This document shows positions 16,542 through 26,142 of a stretch of DNA of 64,000 nucleotides, in pieces. Each line of letters opens with the position of its first letter. Positions within the stretch are counted from its first letter, which is position 1. Location of the stretch: contig CAYLMH010000003.1 of assembly GCA_964385055.1 (NCBI GenBank), positions 1-64,000 on the forward strand, given 5' to 3'. This DNA is from JACRPI01 sp964385055. GTDB lineage: Archaea > Nanobdellota > Nanobdellia > Woesearchaeales > DSVV01. Position numbers and translations under genes: made by a program. The notes beneath the pieces are model-generated. The model made no database searches. It was not told the origin of the DNA and worked only from the letters and a program-made list of their open reading frames with translations.

Positions 16542-18110
16542 ATGACGACAAAAAAAGAGCTTGTGCAGTTCCTTCTTGCCAAAAAAATTCTGGTCACTGG
16601 AAAAATCATGGCTATGATAAAAGAGCAGAGTGACCAAGAAACAGAAAAATTATACAAAAATATAGAAAATAAAGATGATGACAGTATAAGAAAAATTATT
16701 TTCTCTTGTTTACAGCTTGAAAAACAAAAAGAACAAAGAACTACTCTTGTAGAAAAAGAAAATAAAGAAGGGAGTGTAGAAGCAACCACTCCCAACCAAG
16801 AAAAAAATGAAGCCCCCCATGCTGCCCAAAATGAAGAAAAAACAAAAGAAGGGATAGTAACAATAGTTTCAAGCTTTACCACAAAGGAAGTAAACAAAGA
16901 GATTCAGGATTTTGTTTCGTACTTTAATGAGCGATATAAAACACTCGAGCGTTTATTAAGAGGAAGACAGGAGTTAGATAATGTCACTGTTGTCAAGCGC
17001 GCGTTGCAAAAAGAAGAGCGGGAGCCAGTGGCAGTTATAGGTCTTGTTAAAAAAATTGAAGAAACAAAAAATAATAATATTATTATTGCGTTGGAAGACA
17101 GCACAGGAGAGATAAAAGCACTTATCTCAAAAAGTAAAAAAGAACTTTATGATGGCGGCAAATCATTAGTGCTTGATGAAGTGGTTGGAGTGGTGGGGGT
17201 TGCAGGAAAAGGAATCATTTTTGTTGAAAAAATTGTCTGGCCAGAAGTTCCTGTCTATAATGAGTTAAAAAAATCACCTGTAGAAGAGTATGCTATTTTT
17301 CTGTCTGATATTCATGTAGGGTCAAAACAGTTTCTTGCTGCGGCGTTTGAAAAATTCCTGAAGTGGATCAACGGCGAGATGGGTGATGAAAAACAACGTG
17401 CGTTAGTAAATAAGATAAAATATATTTTTATTGTAGGAGATATTGTTGATGGAGTGGGGATTTATCCTGGGCAGGAAAATGATTTAGAGATGACAGATAT
17501 TTATGAACAATATGCGACATGCGGAAAATTGCTTGCGCAAATTCCAAGACACATGAAAATAATTATGTGCCCAGGCAATCACGATGCGATGCGCTTGGCA
17601 GAGCCGCAGCTTCCGCTGTACGAAGATATGGCAAAGCCGCTGTATGATCTTCCAAATGCAGTGATGGTAAGTAACCCTGCACTCGTCAATGTCGGAAAGA
17701 CAGAAGGATTTCCAGGGATTACTGTACTGATGTATCACGGTTATAGTTTTGATTATTATATTGCGAATGTGGATGAAATTAGGAATAATGGAGGTTATGA
17801 TCGCGCAGATCTCGTGATGAAGTATCTATTACAGCGCCGCCATCTTGCGCCGACGCATGCATCGTGCATGTATATCCCGTTCCGTGATTCTGATCCAATG
17901 GTGATTGGAAAAATTCCAGATATTTTTGCAACAGGTCATCTGCATAAAACGTCTGTTTCAAATTATAGAAATATCACATTAATTTGTGGAAGTTGTTGGC
18001 AGGGAAAAACAGCGTTCCAGGAAAAAATGGGACATAACCCAGAGCCAGCGCGCGTTCCATTAGTAAACTTGCAAACAAGAGAAGTAAAAATCCTTAGGTT
18101 TATGGAGTAG
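16542..18110 (+). CDS. polB: DNA polymerase D small subunit DP1 (3'-5' exonuclease)
   Basis: 522 residues. The N-terminal part has a helical segment, then a charged, disordered linker (about 65-115). An OB fold follows (EPVAVIGLVKKIEE), then a calcineurin-like Mre11-type nuclease. All five phosphoesterase motifs are present: DIHVGSKQF, VGDIVDG, PGNHDAMR, YHGYSFDYY and ATGHLHKTS. The proofreading nuclease is therefore expected to be active. ATG 16542 is chosen over GTG 16533. The gene starts 24 bases after orc1 and ends four bases before the DP2 ATG. Confidence 0.95.
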   Translation: MTTKKELVQFLLAKKILVTGKIMAMIKEQSDQETEKLYKNIENKDDDSIRKIIFSCLQLEKQKEQRTTLVEKENKEGSVEATTPNQEKNEAPHAAQNEEKTKEGIVTIVSSFTTKEVNKEIQDFVSYFNERYKTLERLLRGRQELDNVTVVKRALQKEEREPVAVIGLVKKIEETKNNNIIIALEDSTGEIKALISKSKKELYDGGKSLVLDEVVGVVGVAGKGIIFVEKIVWPEVPVYNELKKSPVEEYAIFLSDIHVGSKQFLAAAFEKFLKWINGEMGDEKQRALVNKIKYIFIVGDIVDGVGIYPGQENDLEMTDIYEQYATCGKLLAQIPRHMKIIMCPGNHDAMRLAEPQLPLYEDMAKPLYDLPNAVMVSNPALVNVGKTEGFPGITVLMYHGYSFDYYIANVDEIRNNGGYDRADLVMKYLLQRRHLAPTHASCMYIPFRDSDPMVIGKIPDIFATGHLHKTSVSNYRNITLICGSCWQGKTAFQEKMGHNPEPARVPLVNLQTREVKILRFME

Positions 18111-18114
18111 TACA

Positions 18115-21100
18115 ATGACAGCAACATCAGAGCGCATGCAAAAATATTTTGAAAACATTGAGAAAGAAGTTCTTTATGAATATGATAAAGCGAAAGCAGC
18201 AAAAGAGATGGGGTTTGATGCTGATGACAGAGTAGACATAAAACTTGCAAAAAATATGGCAGAGCGGGTTGAAGGGCTCATCAGCGTTGTTGCCCAGCAG
18301 CTTGTGGGTTCAGGAGTCACAGAGCGAATTATCGAGCTGGAAAAAGAGTATGAACCAATGGACTGGCGTGTTGCGCTGAAGATTGCGCTTGAAGTAGCGC
18401 AAGAAAAATTCTGTAAATTCAAAGATAAGAAAGAAGCGATGGAAGTGGGAATCAGAACAGGCTTTGCGTATCAGACAGCAGGAATTGTTGCAGCGCCGCT
18501 GGAAGGGTTTACAGAATTAAAGATTCGCCAGACGTATGATGGTAAAGAATATTTTGTTCCTTGTTATGCGGGTCCAATTCGTGGTGCAGGAGGAACAGCA
18601 GCGGCATTTTCGTTGCTTTTGACAGATTATGTCCGTGTGCAGATGGGCTATGCAAAATACGATCCTTCAGAAAAAGAAGTAAATCGATACAAAGGAGAAA
18701 TTTATGATTATCATGAACGCGTCACGAACCTTCAATACCTCCCTTCTCTGGAGGAGCTGGATTTCCTGATGCGACATTTACCTGTGCAGGTTGATGGTGA
18801 GCCAACAGAAACAAAAGATGTTTCAAATTACAAAGATACGCCGAGAGTGGAAACAAATAAAATTCGCGGGGGCATTTGTCTTGTTCTTGCAGAAGGTCTT
18901 TCACAGAAAGCGCCAAAGCTCTGGAAGCGTCTCGAAGAATGGGGAAAAGATTTTGGGATGGATTGGGATTTTCTGGGAGAGTTTCTCAAGTTACAGAAGG
19001 ACATCAAGGCAAAAAAGAAGCCAACAGGAGAACAAAAAAAAGAAAAACTCTCTCCAAACTATACTTTTATCGCGGACATGGTTGCAGGCAGACCTGTTTT
19101 GACATTTCCTATGGCAAAAGGAGGATTTCGTTTGCGGTATGGGAGAGCAAGAACATCTGGGTTTTCAGCAGCAGCGATAAATCCAGCGACAATGCTCGTG
19201 CTCGATAAATTCGTTGCAATTGGAACACAATTAAAAGTCGAGCGTCCAGGAAAAGCAGCAGCAATAACAGCATGTGATATGATTCACGGTCCAGTTGTCC
19301 TTCTCGAAGATGGCTCTGTGCGAATCATAGAAACAATCGAAGAGGCAAAGGCGTGCAAAGATAAAGTAAAGCAGATTCTCTATTTAGGAGACATTCTATT
19401 TAACTATGGGGATTTTTCAGAAAATGGCCACATTCTTGTTCCATGCGGGTATAATGAGGATTGGTATACGCAGCATTTGCGCAAAGAAATGAAGAAGCAG
19501 CAGGAAGATCTTTCAGAGGAAATGCGAAATCACCTCAGAGATCCAAAGCAGCAGAAAACATGCAAAGAAATGATTGCGCTCAGTAAAAAGTACAATCTGC
19601 CACTACACCCAAGGTATACATATTATTGGACACAGATCACACAACAGCAGTTTGAAGAATTAATGCATGCGTTGCCAGAAATGAAAATGCTGGAAGAAAA
19701 AGTAACAATAAAAAATATTTCTTCCATGAAACAGACAATAGAGATTCTTGGTGTTCCTCATATTCTTGTGAATAATGAATTCATAGTGATAGAAAAAGAC
19801 GACGCAACTGCGTTTTTATTTTCGTTGGGAATAGCGCAGTATGAAGACATTGAAAAGACGCAAAAAGCGTATGACAAAGGAAAAACAGTGCTTGAAAATA
19901 TCAACAGCTTTGCGAAAATAGAAATCAAAGACAAAGCAGGAACAACTATTGGTGCTCGAATGGGCAGGCCAGAAAAAGCAAAGATGAGGGAGTTGACAGG
20001 ATCACCGCATGGGCTCTTCCCTATAGGTAATGAAGGGGGCAGGTTACGATCATTCCAAGCAGCACTCGAAGCAAAAAAAGTAACAGCAGACTTTCCATTG
20101 TTTGTTTGTCCATCTTGTGAGAAGGAGAGTGTTCATGGCTTTTGTTATGGGTGTAATAAAAAAACAAAACAATTTTTCTTTTGTCAAATGTGTGGAAAAA
20201 TTCCTGAGCCAACATGTAAAGTTCATGGAAAAGCAAAACAGTATAAAAAAATAGAGCTGCCTATCGAACCAGAATTTTCAGCTGCGGTAAAATACATGCA
20301 GGTGGAGAGTGTTCCTGCGTTAATCAAAGGAATTAAAGGAACAAGCAACGAGGATCACGTTGTTGAATATGTAGGAAAAGCAATTCTGCGTGCAAAACAT
20401 GATGTCTATGTCAATAAAGATGGGACAATTCGTTATGATATGAGCGAGTTGCCGCTCACGCATTTTAAACCAATAGAAGTGGGCACTTCTGTAGAAAAGC
20501 TCCGCGAGATGGGGTATGAAACAGATATTGAAGGGAAACCGTTAGAGCATCCAGAACAAGTGCTTGAAATGTATCCTCAAGATGTTGTTCTTCCCGCAGC
20601 AACAGATGCGCTTGATGAACCATCGGATGCGGTATTGTTTAGAACAGCACAATTTATTGATGATTTATTAGTGCGAGTCTATAAGCAGGAACCATTTTAC
20701 AAGCTGACAAAAAAAAGTGACCTTGTAGGGCATCTAACAATATGTCTTGCGCCGCACATTTCTGCAGGGATGGTTGGAAGAATTGTTGGCTTCTCAAAAA
20801 CGCAGGGTTTTTTTGCGCATCCGCTGTTTCACGCAGCGCTGAGAAGAGACTGCGACGGCGATGAAGCAAGCGTCAGTTTGCTATTAGATGGCTTGCTTAA
20901 TTTTTCAAGAAGATATCTTCCTGCAAGAATTGGTGCGCGAACAATGGACGCGCCATTAGTTCTTACTTCTCGTCTCATTCCAACAGAAGTGGACGATCAG
21001 GCGTTGGGACTTGATGTTATGTTTGAATACCCTCTTGAACTGTATGAAGCAGCAGAAGAGTACCAAAGTGCAAAGACAGTCAAGGTAGAGCAGATAAAAA

Positions 21101-21603
21101 ATAGAGTGAACACCCCGTTGCAATATGAAGGAGTGGGCTTTACGCATGGAACAACGAGCATTAATATTGGAATAAGTTGTTCTGCGTATAAAGAACTTCC
21201 TTCAATGGAAGACAAATTAAATGGACAAATGCAGCTTGCAGTAAAAATCCGCGCAGTGAGCGAGCGAGATGTTGCGCGCTTTGTAATTGAAAAGCATTTT
21301 TTAAAAGACACAAAGGGGAATCTGAGAAAGTTTTCGCAGCAGGGTTTCCGTTGTGTGAAGTGCAATGAATCATATCGTCGCCCTCCATTATTAGGCAAAT
21401 GTTTAGCGTGTGGAGGCAAAATTATTTTCACCATTTCAGAAGGATCAGTGATCAAGTACCTTGCGTTAAGTATCAAGCTCGCAGAGACCTATGATGTTTC
21501 TCCATATCTCAAGCAGACGTTAGATTTATTGCAGCGCAGAGTTGATGCAGAGTTTGGCAAAGACAAAGAAACACAAGAAGCGTTGGGGAAATGGTTTGGG
21601 TAA
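18115..21603 (+). CDS. polC: DNA polymerase D large subunit DP2
   Basis: 1162 residues, full length and without an intein. Catalytic subunit of the archaeal replicative polymerase, with a two-barrel active site related to RNA polymerase. The metal motif is DCDGDEAS near residue 911, with ARIGARTMDAP following. Zinc clusters occur at about 664-705 (CPSCEKES...CYGC, CQMCGKIPEPTC) and 1079-1102 (CVKCNESY...CLACGG). It ends with QEALGKWFG, which fits a C-terminal PIP box. It forms an operon with DP1. Confidence 0.97.
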   Translation: MTATSERMQKYFENIEKEVLYEYDKAKAAKEMGFDADDRVDIKLAKNMAERVEGLISVVAQQLVGSGVTERIIELEKEYEPMDWRVALKIALEVAQEKFCKFKDKKEAMEVGIRTGFAYQTAGIVAAPLEGFTELKIRQTYDGKEYFVPCYAGPIRGAGGTAAAFSLLLTDYVRVQMGYAKYDPSEKEVNRYKGEIYDYHERVTNLQYLPSLEELDFLMRHLPVQVDGEPTETKDVSNYKDTPRVETNKIRGGICLVLAEGLSQKAPKLWKRLEEWGKDFGMDWDFLGEFLKLQKDIKAKKKPTGEQKKEKLSPNYTFIADMVAGRPVLTFPMAKGGFRLRYGRARTSGFSAAAINPATMLVLDKFVAIGTQLKVERPGKAAAITACDMIHGPVVLLEDGSVRIIETIEEAKACKDKVKQILYLGDILFNYGDFSENGHILVPCGYNEDWYTQHLRKEMKKQQEDLSEEMRNHLRDPKQQKTCKEMIALSKKYNLPLHPRYTYYWTQITQQQFEELMHALPEMKMLEEKVTIKNISSMKQTIEILGVPHILVNNEFIVIEKDDATAFLFSLGIAQYEDIEKTQKAYDKGKTVLENINSFAKIEIKDKAGTTIGARMGRPEKAKMRELTGSPHGLFPIGNEGGRLRSFQAALEAKKVTADFPLFVCPSCEKESVHGFCYGCNKKTKQFFFCQMCGKIPEPTCKVHGKAKQYKKIELPIEPEFSAAVKYMQVESVPALIKGIKGTSNEDHVVEYVGKAILRAKHDVYVNKDGTIRYDMSELPLTHFKPIEVGTSVEKLREMGYETDIEGKPLEHPEQVLEMYPQDVVLPAATDALDEPSDAVLFRTAQFIDDLLVRVYKQEPFYKLTKKSDLVGHLTICLAPHISAGMVGRIVGFSKTQGFFAHPLFHAALRRDCDGDEASVSLLLDGLLNFSRRYLPARIGARTMDAPLVLTSRLIPTEVDDQALGLDVMFEYPLELYEAAEEYQSAKTVKVEQIKNRVNTPLQYEGVGFTHGTTSINIGISCSAYKELPSMEDKLNGQMQLAVKIRAVSERDVARFVIEKHFLKDTKGNLRKFSQQGFRCVKCNESYRRPPLLGKCLACGGKIIFTISEGSVIKYLALSIKLAETYDVSPYLKQTLDLLQRRVDAEFGKDKETQEALGKWFG

Positions 21604-21633
21604 AAAAATATAATCTCTCTTTGAATAATTCAT

Positions 21634-21706
21634 AAACACGCACAAACTTCTCCATTATTCGCTCAGCAAAGTCCTGCATCACAATTCATCCATTTATTAT
21701 AAAATA
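21634..21706 (+). repeat. Dispersed repeat family 2, copy 4
   Basis: ACACGCACAAAC, then ATTCGCTCAGCAAAGTCCTG, CATCACAATTCATCCA and an AT-rich tail ending in ATAAAATAAA: the fullest copy of the family. It lies just after the DP2 stop, between convergent genes. Confidence 0.65.
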
Positions 21707-21773
21707 AAAAAGAGATAAAGTGTGATCAAGCAGCGGAGCGATTAAGAAGTGTTGCAATGTTTATAAAAAAATT

Positions 21774-21908
21774 CTAACAATTCACTTTAAAACAAACGTC
21801 TCCAAACCAGCCTCTAATCAAAAATAGAAAGACAAAGAGAAAAAGAATGCCTAAGAGTAAGTAAACCAACATATTTGCTGAAAATTCCATTGATGCTTTT
21901 TTCATCAT
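21774..21908 (-). CDS. 44-residue membrane protein coupled to aIF2-beta
   Basis: A small frame whose ATG overlaps the aIF2-beta stop (ATGA, 21905-21908). It reads MMKKASMEFSANML, then a 19-residue hydrophobic helix (LVYLLLGILFLFVFLFLI), then RGWFGDVCFKVNC and TAG. The positive N-terminus, clean helix, short charged tail with two Cys and translational coupling argue that it is real. Unknown function. Its placement recalls small membrane genes linked to translation or export operons. Confidence 0.6.
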   Translation of the reverse strand: MMKKASMEFSANMLVYLLLGILFLFVFLFLIRGWFGDVCFKVNC

Positions 21909-22360
21909 ATCTTCGCGTTAACACTCTGTCGTGCGCCGCATGCCATGCATTTCATGAAAACAAAAGCTCCTTCTTTGATCAGTTTAGTGTCAGGTTTTTT
22001 ACATTCTTTGCAGAGAACAAATTCTTCAACGTATTGCTCAATTTTTTCATTAATACGGGAAGCAGCAATCTTCGTTCCCATGATAACTCCATTTTTCTTT
22101 AGTTCACCAGGAGCTGCAAGTTCTTTCAGAATGTATTTGAGAATATGTTGTGGTTTTCTTCCAAGCGTATCTGCAATCTGATGAAAATTGCTAATTATTG
22201 TTCTATTCCCTTGAAGATGCCCGCGAACTTTTGGAACAGTAAATCGCTCTTCTTTCACAACAGTTTCAGGAAGCACCTTGTACGCTTTTTCAACAAGTGC
22301 TTGATAATCGTCAACCATGGGTTGAAAGAAAGCAGGGGTATTTTTAAATGTAATGGTCAT
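21905..22360 (-). CDS. eif2b: Translation initiation factor aIF2 subunit beta
   Basis: 151 residues. Part of the aIF2 heterotrimer that delivers initiator tRNA. The central domain is visible (RFTVPKVRGHLQGNRTIISNF, HILKYILKELAAPG) and the C-terminal zinc ribbon is CKECKKPDTKL...CMACGARQSV. It has the usual length and order. A promoter element lies upstream, and divergent from it is the SpoIIM-like gene. Confidence 0.95.
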   Translation of the reverse strand: MTITFKNTPAFFQPMVDDYQALVEKAYKVLPETVVKEERFTVPKVRGHLQGNRTIISNFHQIADTLGRKPQHILKYILKELAAPGELKKNGVIMGTKIAASRINEKIEQYVEEFVLCKECKKPDTKLIKEGAFVFMKCMACGARQSVNAKI

Positions 22361-22420
22361 TTAGCAGAGAGAAAATACACGATCAAAACATTTATATAGA
22401 ATCAGCAATAAAAAAGAACA

Positions 22421-23272
22421 ATGGTTCTGGAATCATTAGTAACACCATTAGGCGCAGAAGAGCGACCATGGCAGATGTTTTTTCTCGGCATTTTATTTTC
22501 ATTGGTAGGTATAGGCTTTAGTGTCTGGGTGTTTGAAGGACAATCCTCATTAGTCATGGTTTTTCTCATAGTTATGGCATCTATTCCTATTGTTTTTAAT
22601 ACCATGCGATTGGAAGAAAGAAAAGATGAGATGGAATATTCAGAAGCGTATTTGTTAAAAGAGCACGCAAAAGCGCTTTCCTTATTCATGTTCTTGTTTG
22701 CAGGAATTGTCGTTGCAAGTGCAGCAGTGTATGTGTTTGCGCCAGAAGAAAGTCTGGATGCTTTGTTTAATGTGCAGACACAGGCAATTATGGATGTGAA
22801 CAGCAGAGTTTCTGGGAGCGTCATAAATCCAGATGCGCTTCCGTTAATATTTTTGAATAATCTCAAAGTCTTGATTTTCTGTATCTTGTTTGCGTTTGTC
22901 TATGGGGTTGGTGCAATTTTCATCTTAGTATGGAATGCAACAGTGATTGGCGTTGCGCTTGGTGATTTTATCCGTTCACAGCTAGGTTCAGTCGCTTCTG
23001 TGTTTGGGTATTTGAGTACTGCGCATTATTTTCAGGTTATTTCTCTAGGTGTTCTGCGCTATGCAACGCATGGGGTCTTAGAAATTCTTGCGTATTTTAT
23101 TGCAGGGCTTGCAGGAGGGATCATCTCCATTTCTGTCGTTCGCCATAATTTCGGAACTCCAAAGTTTGATCGAGTTCTCTTAGATTCAGCAGGGTTAATG
23201 ATTATGTCTTTAGTCGTGCTCTTTGTTGCTGCAGTAGTAGAAGTCTATGTGACACCATTGTTCTTTGTTTAA
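22421..23272 (+). CDS. SpoIIM-family integral membrane protein
   Basis: 283 residues with about six transmembrane helices. The C-terminal region (FLNNLKVLIFCILFAFVYG, then HGVLEILAYFIAGLAGG) is diagnostic of the stage II sporulation protein M family. In bacteria SpoIIM is part of a peptidoglycan-degrading complex; in archaea its role is unknown. A TATA box TTTATATAGA (22391-22400) sits about 25 bases upstream, so the mRNA is probably leaderless. It converges on the RPA32-like gene with stops sharing TTAA. Confidence 0.85.
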   Translation: MVLESLVTPLGAEERPWQMFFLGILFSLVGIGFSVWVFEGQSSLVMVFLIVMASIPIVFNTMRLEERKDEMEYSEAYLLKEHAKALSLFMFLFAGIVVASAAVYVFAPEESLDALFNVQTQAIMDVNSRVSGSVINPDALPLIFLNNLKVLIFCILFAFVYGVGAIFILVWNATVIGVALGDFIRSQLGSVASVFGYLSTAHYFQVISLGVLRYATHGVLEILAYFIAGLAGGIISISVVRHNFGTPKFDRVLLDSAGLMIMSLVVLFVAAVVEVYVTPLFFV

Positions 23273-23955
23273 TCAAGCAACTTAACTCGTCCTGGTCGTA
23301 TTTCAAAAATTTCTCCTGTTTCAAGAAGATGGTGAATTAGTTTTTCGCTGTCAGAGCCAAGTTGTTCAATAATCTGTTCAATGCCTGCACCATCTCCTGT
23401 ATCAAGTTCCTTAATCTTGGAAATGACATCATCAAAAGGAGTATGAGGGGTGTTGTCATCAGCGTCAATGGGGATTTCATCAGCTGCTTCAGCGGAGATG
23501 ATTTCTTCTGATGCAAGTTCAGTAGTAGGAACAGAGTGTCCCGGAAGTACATGTTCCTCATGCGCTTCAAGAGATTGAAGTGCAAGCTTGTGAAAAGTCA
23601 CAAATTGCTTGTTGGTTATTTTCTTGACAATTTCAGGGATAAGATATTGCTGTTCATTAAATGCACGAACTTTTCCAATAACGCGGACAATGTCGCCAAG
23701 AGTAAATGGAGAAAAGAGAGTAGGGTTGTCAAAGCTTCTGCAGGTAATTTTCCCAGAACCGTCGTCAAGTGTTGCTTCATTCCCTTCCCCAAATCCAACG
23801 ATGACTGCAATGATATGGACTCTGCTCATTTCTTTTCCAGATGCAGTACGCAGAAAGCTTGGTTGCATATGCGCTTCTGCTTTGATAAAATTACCGTTAA
23901 GAAGCGTGCTTATTGTGGTAAGGTATGCTGTTTGTCGTTCAATTGTTGTTGCCAT
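23269..23955 (-). CDS. RPA32-like OB-fold protein
   Basis: 228 residues. An OB fold occupies about residues 40-125 (SRVHIIAVIVGFGEG, LDDGSGKITCRSFDN, GDIVRVIGKVRAFN), an acidic linker about 130-170, and a C-terminal winged helix (GAGIEQIIEQLGSDSEKLIHH). This architecture is that of the RPA2/RPA32 single-strand DNA-binding subunit. A longer RPA1-type protein with a zinc ribbon is encoded at 40.4-41.4 kb and is the likely partner. It is adjacent to and co-directional with MCM. Confidence 0.82.
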   Translation of the reverse strand: MATTIERQTAYLTTISTLLNGNFIKAEAHMQPSFLRTASGKEMSRVHIIAVIVGFGEGNEATLDDGSGKITCRSFDNPTLFSPFTLGDIVRVIGKVRAFNEQQYLIPEIVKKITNKQFVTFHKLALQSLEAHEEHVLPGHSVPTTELASEEIISAEAADEIPIDADDNTPHTPFDDVISKIKELDTGDGAGIEQIIEQLGSDSEKLIHHLLETGEIFEIRPGRVKLLD

Positions 23956-23982
23956 GCTTTCACGTCGTTACTAATTTATGAG

Positions 23983-26010
23983 TCAACCAAGTCTTGATAT
24001 AAATCCTTTTCGCGGTTCAAAAATATCTCCGCTTCTTTTGAGTTTTTCGATAGATTCATTGACTTTTTCATCGTTAAGTCCTTTTTCCTGTGCTACTTTA
24101 ATAATTTCTTCAATAGGAATTTGTTTTGTGTTTAGTTTTTGTTCAAGTTCTCCAATAATTTCACGAATACCAACAATTTTTGCGCGTTCTGAAGTAGTAA
24201 TCCCTGTGCTAATGCGATCAATATCAATTTTTCCAGTTTCAGGATCAAGCCCAATCTGTTCAAGACAGTAGTGGAGCAGGTTGATTGCGTTTCGTGCGTC
24301 TTTTCTGGTAATCGTTGAAGAGAGTCGCACTTTTGCGCATGCTTCTGAAAGTCGGACAAGTGCTTCAAGTTGTCGCGCAGAAATAGGAATTGCTTTGAGC
24401 CCTTTGTCATCAGAGGATCCAGAAGATCGCATTTTGACATAATACTCTTTAATCTCTTCGAGTGCTTGATCCGTGAGTCGCGGAAATATTTTCTGACGTG
24501 CGTAAATAAGATATTTTCGAAGAAGTTCTGTTTCAATTTCCACATTTTCTGTTTCATGCTTCTTGTGCATCGTGAGAATGAAATGCGCAAGTTCTTCATC
24601 CTTTTCTTTATCAGGAAGATCTTTGATGCTGAAGATAAGATCAAATCGGTTGATCAGCGCAGGAGGCATGTTAATTTGTTTTGCGATTGGTTCATACGGA
24701 TCAAAGCGTCCAAGTTTTGGGTTTGCTGCGGCAAGAACAGTGGTTTCGCAGCGCAGCGTTGCCTGAATGTTTGCTTTGGAGATAGAAATGGTTTGTTGTT
24801 CCATTCCTTCATGCATTGCGCTTCTATCTTCGTCAGTCATTTTGTCCATTTCATCAATCATAAGAATTCCTTTGTTTGCAAGAACCATCGCTCCTGCTTC
24901 TAAACTCCAACCCTGGAGGAATTCATCTTTGACAACAGCAGCAGTAAGTCCAGCGCCGCTGACTCCTTTCCCAGAAACAAATCGCGCTTTTGGTGCGACA
25001 ACTGCTGCGCGCTTTAACAATTGGCTTTTTCCGGCTCCCGGATCACCAATCAGTAGAATGTGAATATCCCCCCTGCTCATAACGCCATCATCGCGAAGTT
25101 TTTTTACTCCCCCGACAAACTGCAAAATAAGCGCTTCTTTGATTTTCTGATGACCATAAATACCTGGTGCAAGAGCGATGGCAAGTTTTTGTGCGATTTT
25201 TGGATCTTCAGAAAGTTTCTTGATTATTTCTTCTTCTTCAGGTTTGATTTGAATATTGCTGTAATCTTCTTCAAGCGGAATAATGTTATTTGCTTCAATA
25301 AGAAGATCATATTTCGTAGATTGCCCCCCGCTGCGAAGAATGATAGGGATTTCTTTCAAGACTCCTACTATTTGGAGTGTTGTTCCCGGGTTTGTTTTTT
25401 TATCAGACATTGGGCTGACAAGATCTTGTTTGAGGAGGATGTTCATACGTTTTGGCTGTGCACCTCCTTCAAGATCTTTTGTTGCTTCTTCAAGAACAAT
25501 TCCTTGGACATCGATAAGTTCTTTGCTGAGAAGTCTGAATTTCCCTTTTCTTCCACAACCACATCTGGTTGGTTCTTTGAACTTGCTGTCGAGTTGCAAA
25601 ACATTCATCACATTCCCGCAGCTCGGGCATTCAAAGCGCGCAGAAGTAACTTGTGGTCGAACATCAGATTTCTGCCTGATTGTTCCTTCAATAACAACAA
25701 GTTTATTGATGTGTTCACTTCTAATGTTTCGAACAAACATTTTGTGTTGGTCAGGAAGATTTCTAAAACGAATATGGAAGTTTTTTATTTCTTTAGGAAG
25801 ATCAAAGTTGGAAAGAGAAAGTTCGCACGCCTTCGTCACTTCATCAGGTTGTTCAAGAAGCAAATCAGCAAGTTCAGGAGAGTGTTTGCTGAGCGCGGCA
25901 AAATCAATATTAAAATGAGTTTCTCCAATGCGGACTGCTTCTAGGAGGTCTGCTAAGTAGTGAATTTCGAGAAATTCCTGAAATACTTTGATTTGTTCTG
26001 TTACTTCCAT
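23983..26010 (-). CDS. mcm: Replicative helicase MCM
   Basis: 675 residues from MEVTEQIKVFQEF at 26010; the longer frame adds 11 unrelated codons. Hexameric 3'-5' helicase of the fork. The N-terminal domain has a zinc ribbon (CPSCGNV...CGCGRKG). Walker A is GDPGAGKSQLL near residue 322, Walker B LMIDEMDKM near 383, sensor 1 AAANPKLGRFDPY and arginine finger NRFDLIF. A C-terminal winged helix closes it. No intein is present at the Walker A site, where one is common. Divergent from a methyltransferase. Confidence 0.97.
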   Translation of the reverse strand: MEVTEQIKVFQEFLEIHYLADLLEAVRIGETHFNIDFAALSKHSPELADLLLEQPDEVTKACELSLSNFDLPKEIKNFHIRFRNLPDQHKMFVRNIRSEHINKLVVIEGTIRQKSDVRPQVTSARFECPSCGNVMNVLQLDSKFKEPTRCGCGRKGKFRLLSKELIDVQGIVLEEATKDLEGGAQPKRMNILLKQDLVSPMSDKKTNPGTTLQIVGVLKEIPIILRSGGQSTKYDLLIEANNIIPLEEDYSNIQIKPEEEEIIKKLSEDPKIAQKLAIALAPGIYGHQKIKEALILQFVGGVKKLRDDGVMSRGDIHILLIGDPGAGKSQLLKRAAVVAPKARFVSGKGVSGAGLTAAVVKDEFLQGWSLEAGAMVLANKGILMIDEMDKMTDEDRSAMHEGMEQQTISISKANIQATLRCETTVLAAANPKLGRFDPYEPIAKQINMPPALINRFDLIFSIKDLPDKEKDEELAHFILTMHKKHETENVEIETELLRKYLIYARQKIFPRLTDQALEEIKEYYVKMRSSGSSDDKGLKAIPISARQLEALVRLSEACAKVRLSSTITRKDARNAINLLHYCLEQIGLDPETGKIDIDRISTGITTSERAKIVGIREIIGELEQKLNTKQIPIEEIIKVAQEKGLNDEKVNESIEKLKRSGDIFEPRKGFISRLG

Positions 26011-26142
26011 TGCGCTCCCAAGAAAAAGAGTTTTTCTGCCCATTTAATGTTTTGTGTTTAGGCATTGACAAAATGTATAGTTTTTTGGGGGTTTTGTATT
26101 CCACCACTACATTTATAGGATTGTTCTTCTTTTATTTATTAT

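Noticed and set aside
18115..21603. Possible intein in DP2 or MCM
   Set aside because: Both proteins are of normal length, and the catalytic and Walker A motifs are uninterrupted.
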